Program-made: the position numbers and the translations under genes
DNA from: Aquabacterium soli
GTDB lineage: Bacteria; Pseudomonadota; Gammaproteobacteria; Burkholderiales; Burkholderiaceae_C
Reading direction: 5' to 3'
DNA length: 64,000 nt
NCBI RefSeq assembly: GCF_003933735.1
Contig: NZ_RSED01000001.1
Location: forward strand, 124,001-188,000
Shown: in pieces, positions 26,730 through 36,431 of the stretch
Position numbering within the stretch: position 1 is the stretch's first letter
How the letters are laid out: each line of letters starts with the position of its first letter
The notes under the pieces: model-generated
What the model was told of the DNA's origin: nothing
The model's database searches: none
Seen by the model: only the letters and a program-made list of their open reading frames with translations

Positions 26730-27793
26730 GCGCTGCCTTCGACACCCCTCGCGAGCCGGATCTGCAGGCGGCCAGCCAGGCCCTGGCCGAGGCCCTGTGG
26801 CAAAGGCTGCAGGAGCGTCCCTATGATTTCGACCTGTTCCAGGCCCTGCGCCGGATCGAAGGCACGCACCCTCATCTGCCGCGCCTGGGCACGGCCCTGC
26901 GTCCGCAGGACGAGCCCGTGCGGTTCGCGCAAGAGGCCGCGCTGAACTTCGCGCCCGCCCCGATCACGCAGACGCAGGTCGGGCACACCGGCACCGTGCG
27001 CCTGGTGCAGCGGGTGTTCAGCTTCCTGGGCCCCAATGGCGCCCTGCCCATTCACCTGACCGAGTACGCCCGAGAGCGCGCCATGCACCATGGCGACCCG
27101 ACCATGCAGCGCTTCCTGGACATGCTGCTGCACCGCTTCGGGCTGCTGTTCTACCGTGCCTGGACGCGCACCCAGCCCGCGGTGCTGCTCGACAGGGCCG
27201 ATGACGCCAGCGTCGAGCGCTGGCTGGGGGCGATGTTCGGTTTCGGCGGCGAGGCCTTCCGACAGCGCGACGCGCTGCCCGACCATGCCAAGCTGTTCTA
27301 TGCCGGCCGGCTGTCGCGGGGCGTGCGCGATGCAGATGGGCTGCGCGCCTGGATCCAGGTGCAGTACGACGTGCCGGTGCAGGTGGAGCAGTTCGCCGGG
27401 CACTGGATGCCGCTGGCCGACGAGGAGCGCTCGCGCCTGACGCGCCATGGCCAGCAAGGCCTGGGGCGTGGTGCGGTGCTGGGCCGACAGGTGTGGGATG
27501 TGCAGCACAAGTTCCGCATCGTCATCGGGCCGCTGCACCTGGCGCAGTACCGTGAGTTCCTGCCGGGCGCCACGGGCCTGGCCTCACTGAAATCGCTGGT
27601 GCGCCAGTATGTGGGCTTCGAGTTCGCCTGGGACCTCAAGCTCATCCTGCACCGTGATGACGTGCCCGCGTGGTCCCTGGGCAAGTCGCCCGTGGCCGGT
27701 GCGTTGGGGCGCAGCACCTGGATGAACCAGAAGCAGCGCCGCCGCGATGCGGCCGATCTGATCATGAACGTAGAACATCTTTCTCTTGCGTAA
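26726..27793 (+). CDS. tssG: type VI baseplate protein TssG
   Basis: 355 residues from GTG 26726, overlapping the tssF stop by four bases. TssG (ImpH) features include YDFDLFQALRRIEG near residue 32, FLGPNGALPIHLTEYARER near 94 and the C-terminal GQSTWM-like GRSTWMNQ. It connects TssF to the rest of the baseplate. clpV follows after 15 bases. Confidence 0.96.
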   Translation: MSAAFDTPREPDLQAASQALAEALWQRLQERPYDFDLFQALRRIEGTHPHLPRLGTALRPQDEPVRFAQEAALNFAPAPITQTQVGHTGTVRLVQRVFSFLGPNGALPIHLTEYARERAMHHGDPTMQRFLDMLLHRFGLLFYRAWTRTQPAVLLDRADDASVERWLGAMFGFGGEAFRQRDALPDHAKLFYAGRLSRGVRDADGLRAWIQVQYDVPVQVEQFAGHWMPLADEERSRLTRHGQQGLGRGAVLGRQVWDVQHKFRIVIGPLHLAQYREFLPGATGLASLKSLVRQYVGFEFAWDLKLILHRDDVPAWSLGKSPVAGALGRSTWMNQKQRRRDAADLIMNVEHLSLA

Positions 27794-27808
27794 ATTAAGG
27801 AGCAAGCC

Positions 27809-30499
27809 ATGAGTGAAATCAGCCGGGTGGCCTTGTTTGGCAAACTCAATCCCCTGGGTTACAAGGCCATCGAGGGGGCGACCGTTTTCTGCAAACTGCG
27901 TGGCAATCCGTATGTGGAGCTCATCCACTGGATCACGCAGCTGCTGCAGAACAACGAATCCGATGTGGACGCCATCGTGCGCCACTATGCGATCGATTCG
28001 TCGGTGCTGGCCAAGGACGTGACCACGGCGCTGGACCGCTTGCCGCGTGGCTCGACCGCCATCTCCGATTTCTCCGAGCAGATCGAGGCCGCCATCGAGC
28101 GCGGCTGGGTCTACGGCACGCTGAAGTACGGCGACAGCCAGGTGCGCACGGGCTACCTGCTGCTGGGCATCCTGCGCACGACCACGCTGCGCAATGCGCT
28201 GCTGGCCATCTCGCGCCAGTTCGAGAAGATCAAGGTCGATGACCTGGCCGAGAACTTCGACAAGGTCTGCGGCGGCACGTCTGAAAGCCGCATGGGCGCG
28301 CAGGATGGCAGCGGCCTGGGCAGCAGCCAGCCGGGCTCCGACCAGGGCGCCATCGCCCCGGCCGCCATGGGCAAGCAGGAAGCGCTCAAGAAGTTCACGG
28401 TCGACCTGACCGAGAAGGCCCGCAAGGGCGAGATGGACCCGGTGACCGGCCGTGACGACGAGATCCGCCAGATCGTCGACATCCTGATGCGCCGCCGCCA
28501 GAACAACCCCATCCTGACCGGCGAGGCCGGCGTGGGCAAGACGGCCGTGGTCGAGGGTTTCGCCCAGCGCCTGGCCCGCGGCGACGTGCCGCCCCAGCTC
28601 AAGGACGTGTCCCTGCTGAGCCTGGACATCGGCCTTCTGCAGGCCGGCGCCAGCATGAAGGGCGAGTTCGAGCAGCGCCTGCGCCAGGTGATCGACGAGG
28701 TGCAGGCCTCGCCCAAGCCCATCATCCTGTTCATCGACGAAGTGCACACCCTGGTGGGCGCGGGCGGCGCGGCCGGCACCGGCGATGCGGCCAACCTGCT
28801 CAAGCCCGCCCTGGCGCGCGGCAACCTGCGCACCGTGGGTGCCACCACCTGGGCCGAGTACAAGAAGTACATCGAGAAGGATCCGGCGCTGACCCGCCGC
28901 TTCCAGGTCGTGCAGGTGCCCGAGCCCGACGAGGCCAAGGCCATCCTGATGCTGCGTGGCGTGGCCACCGTGCTCGAGAAGCACCACAGGGTGCAACTGC
29001 TCGACGAGGCGATCGAAGCGGCCGTGAAGCTGTCGCACCGCTACATCCCGGCGCGCCAGCTGCCCGACAAGGCCGTGAGCCTGCTGGACACCGCCTGCGC
29101 CCGTGTGGCCGTGAGCCAGCACGCCACGCCCGCCGAGGTGGAAGACGCCATCCGCCGCATCGAGGCGCTGGACATCGAGATCGGCATCATCGACCGTGAA
29201 TCGGCTGTGGGGGTGGACGTGGGCAGCCGCCGCACGGACGCCGCCACCGCGCTGGACGCCGAGAAGACCCGACTGGCCGGCCTGGATGCCCGCTGGAAGG
29301 AAGAAAAGGCCCTGGTCGACAAGATCCTGGCGCTGCGTGCGCAACTGCGCGGCGGTGACAAGCCGGTCGACGGCCAGGCCTCCGAAGCGGCCACGCTGGA
29401 CGACGCGCAGCGCGCCACGCTGCTGGCAGAGCTGAAGGCCGAGCAGGGCAAGCTGGCCGAGCTGCAGGGCGATGCCCCGCTGATCATGCCCTCGGTCGAT
29501 GCGTACGCCGTCGGCGCCGTGGTGGCCGACTGGACGGGCATCCCCGTGGGCCGGATGGTCAAGAACGAGCTGGAAACCGTGCTGAAGCTGGGCGAGGCCC
29601 TGGGCAAGCGCGTGATCGGCCAGCAGCATGGCCTGGACATGATCGCCAAGCGCATCCAGACCTCGCGCGCCCGCCTGGACAATCCCAACAAGCCCATCGG
29701 CGTGTTCATGCTGTGCGGCACCTCCGGCGTCGGCAAGACCGAAACCGCGCTGGCGCTGGCCGAGGCGTTGTACGGCGGCGAGCAGAACGTCATCACCATC
29801 AACATGAGCGAGTTCCAGGAGGCACACACCGTCTCCACGCTCAAGGGCGCGCCTCCGGGCTACGTGGGTTATGGCGAAGGCGGCATCCTGACCGAAGCCG
29901 TGCGCCGCCGCCCCTACAGCATCGTGCTGCTCGACGAAGTGGAAAAGGCCCACTCCGACGTGCACGAGATGTTCTTCCAGGTGTTCGACAAGGGCTCGAT
30001 GGAAGACGGCGAAGGCCGCTTCATCGACTTCAAGAACACGATCATCCTGCTGACCTCGAACGTGGGGTCCGAGCTGATCATGAACATGTGCAAGGACCCG
30101 GAGCTCTCGCCCGATCCGGATTCGCTGGCCATGGCCCTGCAGGAACCGCTGATGAAGGTGTTCCCGCCTGCGCTGCTGGGCCGCATCGTCACGATCCCGT
30201 ACTACCCGCTGTCGGAAGAGATGATGGGCAAGATCGTGCGCCTGCAGCTCAACCGCATCAAGCGCCGTGTCGAAGAGAACCACCGCATCCCGTTCAACTA
30301 CTCGGACGACGCGGTCAAGCTCATCGTCAAGCGTTGCGACAACCCGGAAGCGGGCGGCCGGATCATCGATTCCATCCTCACCAACACCGTGCTGCCCAAG
30401 ATCTCGATCGAGTACCTGGGCCGCACCAGCCGTGGCGAGGCGCTGCAGAGCGTGACCCTGGGTGCAGCCGAGGGCGACTTCACCTACGACTTCGGCTGA
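27809..30499 (+). CDS. clpV: type VI ATPase ClpV (TssH)
   Basis: 896 residues with an N-terminal Clp-N domain, two AAA+ modules and a middle coiled-coil. The first Walker A is GEAGVGKT at 238-245 with Walker B ILFIDEVH; the second is GTSGVGKT with VLLDEVEKAH. The N-domain is the T6SS type that binds the TssC N-terminus, and the enzyme recycles contracted sheath. A TTAAGGAG ribosome site precedes the start. A 1205-codon antisense frame over this gene is a composition artefact. Confidence 0.98.
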   Translation: MSEISRVALFGKLNPLGYKAIEGATVFCKLRGNPYVELIHWITQLLQNNESDVDAIVRHYAIDSSVLAKDVTTALDRLPRGSTAISDFSEQIEAAIERGWVYGTLKYGDSQVRTGYLLLGILRTTTLRNALLAISRQFEKIKVDDLAENFDKVCGGTSESRMGAQDGSGLGSSQPGSDQGAIAPAAMGKQEALKKFTVDLTEKARKGEMDPVTGRDDEIRQIVDILMRRRQNNPILTGEAGVGKTAVVEGFAQRLARGDVPPQLKDVSLLSLDIGLLQAGASMKGEFEQRLRQVIDEVQASPKPIILFIDEVHTLVGAGGAAGTGDAANLLKPALARGNLRTVGATTWAEYKKYIEKDPALTRRFQVVQVPEPDEAKAILMLRGVATVLEKHHRVQLLDEAIEAAVKLSHRYIPARQLPDKAVSLLDTACARVAVSQHATPAEVEDAIRRIEALDIEIGIIDRESAVGVDVGSRRTDAATALDAEKTRLAGLDARWKEEKALVDKILALRAQLRGGDKPVDGQASEAATLDDAQRATLLAELKAEQGKLAELQGDAPLIMPSVDAYAVGAVVADWTGIPVGRMVKNELETVLKLGEALGKRVIGQQHGLDMIAKRIQTSRARLDNPNKPIGVFMLCGTSGVGKTETALALAEALYGGEQNVITINMSEFQEAHTVSTLKGAPPGYVGYGEGGILTEAVRRRPYSIVLLDEVEKAHSDVHEMFFQVFDKGSMEDGEGRFIDFKNTIILLTSNVGSELIMNMCKDPELSPDPDSLAMALQEPLMKVFPPALLGRIVTIPYYPLSEEMMGKIVRLQLNRIKRRVEENHRIPFNYSDDAVKLIVKRCDNPEAGGRIIDSILTNTVLPKISIEYLGRTSRGEALQSVTLGAAEGDFTYDFG

Positions 30500-30506
30500 G
30501 CACACC

Positions 30507-30929
30507 ATGGGCGCTGCCGCGGTGATCGACCTGGACCTGGGCTCCGACGTGGTGAACGTCGGTGGCTGGCGTCTGCCATTGGCCTCGCTGGAGCGCCTGT
30601 GGTCGGTCGTGGCGGTGTTGCCCGGTGTGCCCGATGAGGCGGAGCAGCGCTGGGTGGTGCAGACGCGCGATGGCATCGCCCTGGCGGCTGCCTTGAACCT
30701 GCCCTCGCAGGCGCATGTGGATGCGCTGGGGGCCTGGGCGCAATCCTGCGGGGGCATTTTCCGGCTGCGGCGGGTGGGCTGGCCCTGGCGGTGGGGCACG
30801 CTGGGCTGGGCCTGGTGCGCCATGCGCCGCGGCAGCGGGCAGTTCAGCCTGGCGGTCTGGGATGCCGTTCGCCAGGGCGGTGAAGAGACGGGGCCGCTGG
30901 GCCTCGTGGATGTCCTTCGGGACGAGTGA
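30507..30929 (+). CDS. hypothetical protein between clpV and vgrG
   Basis: 140 residues, not recognised. The start at ATG 30507 is seven bases after clpV. The sequence is tryptophan-rich in the second half (GWPWRWGTLGWAWCAMRRG, near residue 90), which could be a membrane-associating hairpin, and acidic at both ends. There is no signal peptide. With the next gene it forms a pair between clpV and vgrG, so a partner, chaperone or immunity role for the following protein is possible but only by position. Confidence 0.7.
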   Translation: MGAAAVIDLDLGSDVVNVGGWRLPLASLERLWSVVAVLPGVPDEAEQRWVVQTRDGIALAAALNLPSQAHVDALGAWAQSCGGIFRLRRVGWPWRWGTLGWAWCAMRRGSGQFSLAVWDAVRQGGEETGPLGLVDVLRDE

Positions 30930-30937
30930 GGCCAGCC

Positions 30938-31819
30938 ATGGACCAATTGACCGGACAGACGTGCGTGACCCTGGTGATCGATGACCCGATCGCCCGCCAG
31001 TGCTACACCCTGATGGTGCCGGGCAGCACGGAGCAGGAAGGCCATGCCTTCCTGCTCAGCCTGGACAACGGAGTGGGTGGCGCGGGTGCACGGCAGTTCC
31101 TGGCCGGGGCGACCTGGGACCCGATACGGCGTCGCTACCAGGAGGTGGACCGCGCCCTGGTCGAGGCTGCCCAGGCCAGGTTGTCCAAGCTGGGCCCCCA
31201 TCCCACCTCGGCCGAGCTCGAGGCCCTGGTGAGGCAGGCATCGGGCCAGCGCACCACGGTCGCACGGCTGTGGCGTGTGCCTTCGGGGCCGGATGCCTTC
31301 CTGGCCGCCGAGGCACGGGACTGGGCCAAGTACGGCGCCGGCGGGCGCAACTTCAACAACCTGATGAAGCGATCACAGGCCAATCCGGCCCGGGCCACCT
31401 GGTCGCGCGACGACCACCTGCGGCAGATCCTGCGCAATGTCGAGAAGACCAATGCCGGGGTGGATGCGGCCGTGCTGCGCAACGCCCGCTACCTCAAGGC
31501 CGGCGGCGCCATCCTGATGGTGGCGGGTCTGGGGTGGACGTACCACGAGTACCAGAACACCCCTCAGCACCAGAAGGCCGAGTTCATTCGCCGAGAGGCC
31601 GTGACGACGGCCGGTGGTGCGCTGGCCACAGGCCTGGCCACCGCCGTGCTGGTGGCGGTCGGGGCATCGGGCGCGGTCGTGATCGGTGTCGGGCTGGTGG
31701 CCGGTGTGGTCGGGGCCCTGGCCGCCGAGGGCGTCTACCGGTCCATCTATGGGAAAAGCCTCGTCGGCCAGCTGCGTGACACGGGCGTCATCCAGGCCGG
31801 CCTGCTGCAGGGGCGCTAG
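30938..31819 (+). CDS. unknown protein with C-terminal glycine-rich membrane hairpin; candidate effector
   Basis: 293 residues, not recognised. Residues 1-180 are soluble with repeated arginine/alanine helices. A first hydrophobic stretch, AGGAILMVAGLGW, lies near 188, and a long glycine- and alanine-rich double segment follows near 228-272 (ALATGLATAVLVAVGASG, then AVVIGVGLVAGVVGALAAEG), resembling glycine-zipper helices of membrane-inserting toxins or channel proteins. It lies just upstream of vgrG, a usual site for cargo. A secreted membrane-acting effector is my favoured reading; a structural inner-membrane accessory is an alternative. Confidence 0.72.
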   Translation: MDQLTGQTCVTLVIDDPIARQCYTLMVPGSTEQEGHAFLLSLDNGVGGAGARQFLAGATWDPIRRRYQEVDRALVEAAQARLSKLGPHPTSAELEALVRQASGQRTTVARLWRVPSGPDAFLAAEARDWAKYGAGGRNFNNLMKRSQANPARATWSRDDHLRQILRNVEKTNAGVDAAVLRNARYLKAGGAILMVAGLGWTYHEYQNTPQHQKAEFIRREAVTTAGGALATGLATAVLVAVGASGAVVIGVGLVAGVVGALAAEGVYRSIYGKSLVGQLRDTGVIQAGLLQGR

Positions 31820-31820
31820 G

Positions 31821-31873
31821 CATGCGAAGCCGCATGGGCGCACCGCAAGAACAAAGCCCGGCTGATGCCGGGC
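31821..31873. other. two tandem hairpins in the vgrG leader
   Basis: CATGCG-AAGC-CGCATG (31821-31836) is followed by GCCCGGC-TGAT-GCCGGGC (31856-31873), 24 bases before the vgrG start. The second hairpin is followed by a T-rich run (TTTGTTCTT) only on the minus strand, so it is a terminator against antisense reading or a decayed bidirectional terminator rather than one for the plus-strand operon. Confidence 0.5.
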
Positions 31874-31897
31874 GAAGACAGGATTGAAAGGATCATC

Positions 31898-33961
31898 ATG
31901 GCACTGCTTGCTGAACTGACCTGCGATGTGCCCGGCAAGGGCAAGATGCAGCTGATGTCGCTGTCGGCCTCGGAGGGGCTGTCACGGCCATTCGAATACC
32001 AGGTCGAGATATTGAGCGACAAACCCGACCTGGACCTGGAGAAGTTCCTGGGCAAGAGCATGTCGATCGCCCTGGAGCTGCCCGAGGGCAAACGGCACTT
32101 CAACGGGCTGGTGGCGCGTTTCGCGCACTCGGGGCGGCGCACCAAGCAGTTCTTCCATTACCAGGCCACGCTGCGGCCCTGGTTGTGGTTCCTGTCGCGC
32201 ACGCAGGATTGCAAGATCTTCCAGGAGAAGACGGTCGTGCAGATCGTCGAGGAAGTCTTTGCCGACCACGCCGGCATCAAGAAGGTCAGCAAGAAGCTCA
32301 CGGGAACCTACACGCCTTGGGATTACTGCGTGCAGTACCGTGAGAGCGACATGAACTTCGTGACCCGCCTGCTGGAGCAGGAGGGCATCTACTACTACTT
32401 CGAGCACACCGCCGGCGGCCACGAGATGGTGCTGTGCGACAACGCCTCGGCGCACCATTCCGTGGCCTTGTACGAGAAGATCCCGTACAAGGCCAACTGG
32501 TCCGAGGCCCATGGCGACCAGGGCGAAACCATTCAGAGCTGGAGCGTGGGCGTGCAGGTGCTGCCCACCAAGGTGGTGCTGGCCGACTACGACTTCGAAC
32601 GCCCCAGTGTGGCCTTGCGCAAGGACAGCGCCGTCGCGCGGCAGCATGACCTGAACAGCTACGAAGTGTTCGACTATCCCGGCGAGTACACGAAGGACGG
32701 CGACGGCACGGCCTACGCCAAGGCCCGCGCGCAGGAGCAGCAGGCCGGCTACCAGGTGGCCAGCGGACAATCCGACGCGCGGGGCCTGACCTGCGGTACC
32801 ACCTTCAAGGTCGACGGCCTGCCCAACAAGGCGCTCGACGGCGAGTACCTGGTGCTGTCGACCAACATCTACATCGAGGAAGGCGCGGAGATCGGTGGCG
32901 AGGAAGGCTCCGATGGCCACTACTCATGTGACTTCCAGGTCATGCCCACGGCCGACAAGTACCGTGCGCCCCGCCTGACGCCCAAGCCCATGGTCTATGG
33001 CCCGCAGACGGCCATGGTGGTGGGCCCCGCGGCCGTCAAGCCTCACGATGTGCACACCGACAAGTACGGCCGCATCAAGGTGCAGTTCCACTGGGACCGC
33101 CTGGGCAAGAAGGACGACAAGAGCTCGTGCTGGGTGCGCGTGTCGCAGCCCTGGGCCGGCAAGAACTTCGGTGCCATCAGCCTGCCGCGCGTGGGCGACG
33201 AGGTGGTCGTGAGCTTCCTGGAGGGTGATCCCGACCAGCCGCTGATCACGGGCCGTGTCTACAACGCCGAGTACATGCCGCCGCACGCGCTGCCGGCCAA
33301 CGCCAGCGTCACGACCATGTTGTCGCGCTCGATGGCCTCGACCGACAAGGCCCAGTCCAACGAGTTCCGCTTCGAAGACAAGCCCGGCAGCGAGTACATC
33401 TGGCTGCAAGCGCAAAAGGATTTCCACCGCGAGGTCGAGAACAACGACTACGACACCGTCAAGGCCGACCAGTTCATCACCCTCAAGGGCAAGCGCCAGG
33501 AGCTGGTCGAGAAGGACGTGGAGCAGATCGTCTACGGCAAGGTCACGACCACCTTCCTGAAGGACCACCACAACTCGGTGGGTGGCGACTGGTTGCAGAC
33601 CACCACCGGCGTGATCAACCTGCATTCCGACGGCGATTTCGTGGTCGACACCAAGGCCAACGTGGGCGTCAATGCGATGCAGGGCATCGACATCAAGGCC
33701 ACGCAGGACATGAAGGGCGCGGCGATGAACGTGCACCTCAAGGGCGACATGAACGTCACCATCGAGGCGGGCATGACGCTCACGCTCAAGGCGGGGGCGG
33801 GCAGCATCGTGATCGGGCCGGCCACCATCAGCATCGACGCGCCGCTGGTGAACATCAACTGCGGTGGCCGTGCAGGGTCGGCCAGCCCGGCCAGCCCTCC
33901 GGCCGTCGCGGCACCTGTGGAAGCCATCAAGCCCGAGCCCGACAAGGATCCGCTGTTCTGA
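31898..33961 (+). CDS. vgrG: type VI spike protein VgrG (TssI)
   Basis: 687 residues from ATG 31898. It has the gp27-like N-terminal part (ASEGLSRPFEYQVEILS near residue 23; YRESDMNFVTRLLEQEGIYYYFEH in parts near 147), the OB-fold with WVRVSQPWAGKNFGAISLPRVG in part near 420, and the gp5-like beta-helix. It ends in a short proline/alanine tail with no added effector domain, so it is a non-evolved VgrG that would deliver separate cargo through adaptors and PAAR proteins. Adaptor and unknown genes follow at once. Confidence 0.97.
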   Translation: MALLAELTCDVPGKGKMQLMSLSASEGLSRPFEYQVEILSDKPDLDLEKFLGKSMSIALELPEGKRHFNGLVARFAHSGRRTKQFFHYQATLRPWLWFLSRTQDCKIFQEKTVVQIVEEVFADHAGIKKVSKKLTGTYTPWDYCVQYRESDMNFVTRLLEQEGIYYYFEHTAGGHEMVLCDNASAHHSVALYEKIPYKANWSEAHGDQGETIQSWSVGVQVLPTKVVLADYDFERPSVALRKDSAVARQHDLNSYEVFDYPGEYTKDGDGTAYAKARAQEQQAGYQVASGQSDARGLTCGTTFKVDGLPNKALDGEYLVLSTNIYIEEGAEIGGEEGSDGHYSCDFQVMPTADKYRAPRLTPKPMVYGPQTAMVVGPAAVKPHDVHTDKYGRIKVQFHWDRLGKKDDKSSCWVRVSQPWAGKNFGAISLPRVGDEVVVSFLEGDPDQPLITGRVYNAEYMPPHALPANASVTTMLSRSMASTDKAQSNEFRFEDKPGSEYIWLQAQKDFHREVENNDYDTVKADQFITLKGKRQELVEKDVEQIVYGKVTTTFLKDHHNSVGGDWLQTTTGVINLHSDGDFVVDTKANVGVNAMQGIDIKATQDMKGAAMNVHLKGDMNVTIEAGMTLTLKAGAGSIVIGPATISIDAPLVNINCGGRAGSASPASPPAVAAPVEAIKPEPDKDPLF

Positions 33962-34033
33962 TGCCCTGGTGGCCGCGCCTGACCCCGGGCGCGGCCTGAC
34001 AATACCGCCTTCGTTCGATCCGACCTTGCACGC

Positions 34034-34582
34034 ATGCAGCAGCAGTCCTACGCGCACCTGAAGTCCATGCTGTGGGCCTCCCCCGCTGCCCGCGCCCACG
34101 CGGTGATCAGCGGCGCCGTGGTGCCCGATGTGCGCGGGCTGCTGGACAAGGCCGATGCGCGCGGCTGGGACTGCCTGTGGCGCGGTGCACTGACGCCGGA
34201 GAAAGCCGCCCAGGCGCCTTACCTGGTCGAGCTGAACCCCGAGGGGGCCTTCACCGACTGGCTGCTGCAGGAGTGCTCCAGCACCTACCCCGGCTGGGGT
34301 GTGATCGGTTTGGGGCCGGTCAACCTGATGACCATGCGCGAGCATGGCCGCCGGTTGCTGGACGTGACCCTGCCCGATGGGCAGCGCCGTCGCTGGACGT
34401 GGCACGACCCGGCCTTGTGGGCACCGCTGCTGCCCAAGCTCGACCCGCAGCAGCTCGATGCCGCCTACGGACCGCTGACCGACTGGGTCATGGTGGGGCC
34501 CAAGGTGTGGCAGTGGTTGTCGTTGAGCGCGGGCCAGTTGGTCGTGACGCCTCGCGAATGCCTGCCGGTCGCCAACGCGTGA
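34034..34582 (+). CDS. DUF4123 T6SS adaptor/chaperone
   Basis: 182 residues with the DUF4123 pattern: GALTPEKAAQAPYLVEL near residue 52, WGVIG...REHGRRLLDVTLPDG near 91-115, and WHDPALWAPLLPKL near 123. DUF4123 proteins (Tap-1/TEC, VasW) load a specific effector onto VgrG. Its position straight after vgrG and before the 611-residue unknown protein suggests that protein is its cargo. Confidence 0.88.
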   Translation: MQQQSYAHLKSMLWASPAARAHAVISGAVVPDVRGLLDKADARGWDCLWRGALTPEKAAQAPYLVELNPEGAFTDWLLQECSSTYPGWGVIGLGPVNLMTMREHGRRLLDVTLPDGQRRRWTWHDPALWAPLLPKLDPQQLDAAYGPLTDWVMVGPKVWQWLSLSAGQLVVTPRECLPVANA

Positions 34583-34595
34583 AGGACGGGACGCC

Positions 34596-36431
34596 ATGCT
34601 TCGCCTGACCGCCGAACAACACGAATGGCTGCAGAGCCTGCAGCGCGAGCGCCTGGCGCAGGCCCTGGCGCGGGTGCTGACGGTGCAGTGGCCGGTGCTG
34701 GCCGCCAAGCTGGGCGACCGGGGCGAGGCTTTCGTCGATGCGGCGCTGCTGCAGGCCCAGCGCCACGGCCTGCTGGAGCCCGTGCATGCGGCGCGCTATG
34801 TGAACCTGTGGTGCGTGTGGGGACCGGCCTTCGATGACAAGCCGGGCTTCGAATGGGCCACCGAGATCCTGCGTGACGAACACCGTCCGCCTGGCGTGAA
34901 GGTGCAGCAGCTGGCGCTGCGCTCGCATGACGAGCTCACGCAGCGCGCAGCCGCCGGCGTGAAGCCCGAGCAGTTCGATGCCGCCGATGCGGCGCTGGAG
35001 GCCGTGGCCGCGGGCCCCGAGGCCGCGCCCTGGATCGAAGGGCAGGCCGGCCTGCCCCAGCCACGCCAGGTCTGCGACATGACCGCCTTCGACATCGCCC
35101 TGGGCGACCAGAGCTGGCGCCAGGAATACCGCCTGGCCTTGTCGGGCGGCGCGGTGCTGGTCAACCGCGCCCCGGTGGCCGCCGAGCCGCAGCGCTACCG
35201 CACCGACACGCCCCCGCTGCCCGGCGCCGAGGTGGCACCGCGCCAGATCGCGGCGCTGGCCTACCCGGCCTCCCGCGGGCACAAGGCCTGGCTGCACCTG
35301 CGCTGCGCCATCGACACCGTGTGCGACGCCCATGTGCACCCGCGTGTGGAGTTCAAGAGCGATGCCGGCGGGCAGGTGTTCATGGGCATGCCCGCGCGCC
35401 TGATCAAGAGCCCCTTGCACGCGGCCGAAGAGTTCATCCCGCCCAAGGCGCGCACGGGGCCTGCCGGCCCTACACCGGCAGCCCAGCAGGGCAAGCCCGG
35501 CGCCCCGGTGACCACGCCCGTGACCGAAGGCGCCCTGTGCCGCGAGCGCCCGCCGCGCTACGTGCAGATCACCGCGTGCACCTGCGGCCTGCGCCGTGCG
35601 GGGGCCCCGCTGGGCACGCAGCAGGCGGTGCTGAGCATCCTGCCGGCCGAGCAGTGGTTCGCCGAGTTCAAGGCCTTGCCGCAGCCCACCTGGCAGTGGC
35701 CCCAGCAGGGCGCACGCGACATCGCGCCGCCACCGCTGGTGCGCCTGGAGCGCGATGGCCAGCCGCTGCCCGTCGGCGCCTGGCAGCAGGGCTTCTCGCG
35801 CCTGGGCGAGGCCTTCGTCAATGGCATGGACGGCTGGTACCAGCAACTGATGCGCGAAGAGGTGCTGCTGTCCCCGCGGATCGAGGCGGTGCCGCAACTG
35901 CTGCACGGCCTGGCGGCGTTCACCTGGGGGGCGCGTGAAGCGGTCACCGCCGAAGGCAGCAGTGGCTTCCTGCGGGCCCAGTTGATCGCCCGACTGGTGG
36001 CCTGTGCCACCGAACTGACGGTGATGGGCGAGCTGCGCCATGCCGGCACCCATGGCCGCGTGCGCCTGCTGTCCACCGGCCGCGCGCTGCTGGAGGCCGA
36101 CGTGATGCGCGAACAGCCCGAGCCGGCATTGGCCGAGCGCCTGATGGCGGTCAAGACGACGTGGTCGCATCCCTTCGCGGTGGAGTTCGACGCGCTGAGC
36201 CACACCGGCCTGTCGACGGTGTCCGAGGCGCCTGGCAGCCAGCCGGGTGCGCTGGTGGGCGAGGCCGGCCTGCGGCCGCGCCCGGACGGGCAGGGCTGGC
36301 AGTGGTACCTCAAGCTGGCGCTGCTGCCGTGCACGCTGTCGCTCAGGGTGTGGGATCCGGTGCGGGGCGAGCAGACCGCCACGCGCACCTTGTGGCCGGC
36401 GATCACGCTGGTGGATTGGAGCGCCGGCTGA
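34596..36431 (+). CDS. unknown T6SS-linked protein, probable cargo or cargo partner
   Basis: 611 residues. The N-terminal 120 residues, starting LTAEQHEWL and containing YVNLWCVWGPAFDDKPGFEW near residue 69, match a helical segment I associate with proteins encoded beside DUF4123 adaptors. The remainder (150-611) is mixed and strand-rich with no enzyme motif I can name, and a short Gly/Pro/Ala break occurs near 290-310. There is no signal peptide. The gene is 13 bases after the DUF4123 gene and its stop overlaps the next start, so these three genes are probably one delivery unit. Function unknown. Confidence 0.78.
   Translation: MLRLTAEQHEWLQSLQRERLAQALARVLTVQWPVLAAKLGDRGEAFVDAALLQAQRHGLLEPVHAARYVNLWCVWGPAFDDKPGFEWATEILRDEHRPPGVKVQQLALRSHDELTQRAAAGVKPEQFDAADAALEAVAAGPEAAPWIEGQAGLPQPRQVCDMTAFDIALGDQSWRQEYRLALSGGAVLVNRAPVAAEPQRYRTDTPPLPGAEVAPRQIAALAYPASRGHKAWLHLRCAIDTVCDAHVHPRVEFKSDAGGQVFMGMPARLIKSPLHAAEEFIPPKARTGPAGPTPAAQQGKPGAPVTTPVTEGALCRERPPRYVQITACTCGLRRAGAPLGTQQAVLSILPAEQWFAEFKALPQPTWQWPQQGARDIAPPPLVRLERDGQPLPVGAWQQGFSRLGEAFVNGMDGWYQQLMREEVLLSPRIEAVPQLLHGLAAFTWGAREAVTAEGSSGFLRAQLIARLVACATELTVMGELRHAGTHGRVRLLSTGRALLEADVMREQPEPALAERLMAVKTTWSHPFAVEFDALSHTGLSTVSEAPGSQPGALVGEAGLRPRPDGQGWQWYLKLALLPCTLSLRVWDPVRGEQTATRTLWPAITLVDWSAG

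Noticed and set aside
27584-31201. 1205-codon open frame antisense to clpV and neighbours
   Set aside because: The plus-strand clpV is certain. Long antisense frames arise from strong third-position G+C; the translation is His/Arg/Gly/Gln-rich with no domain.
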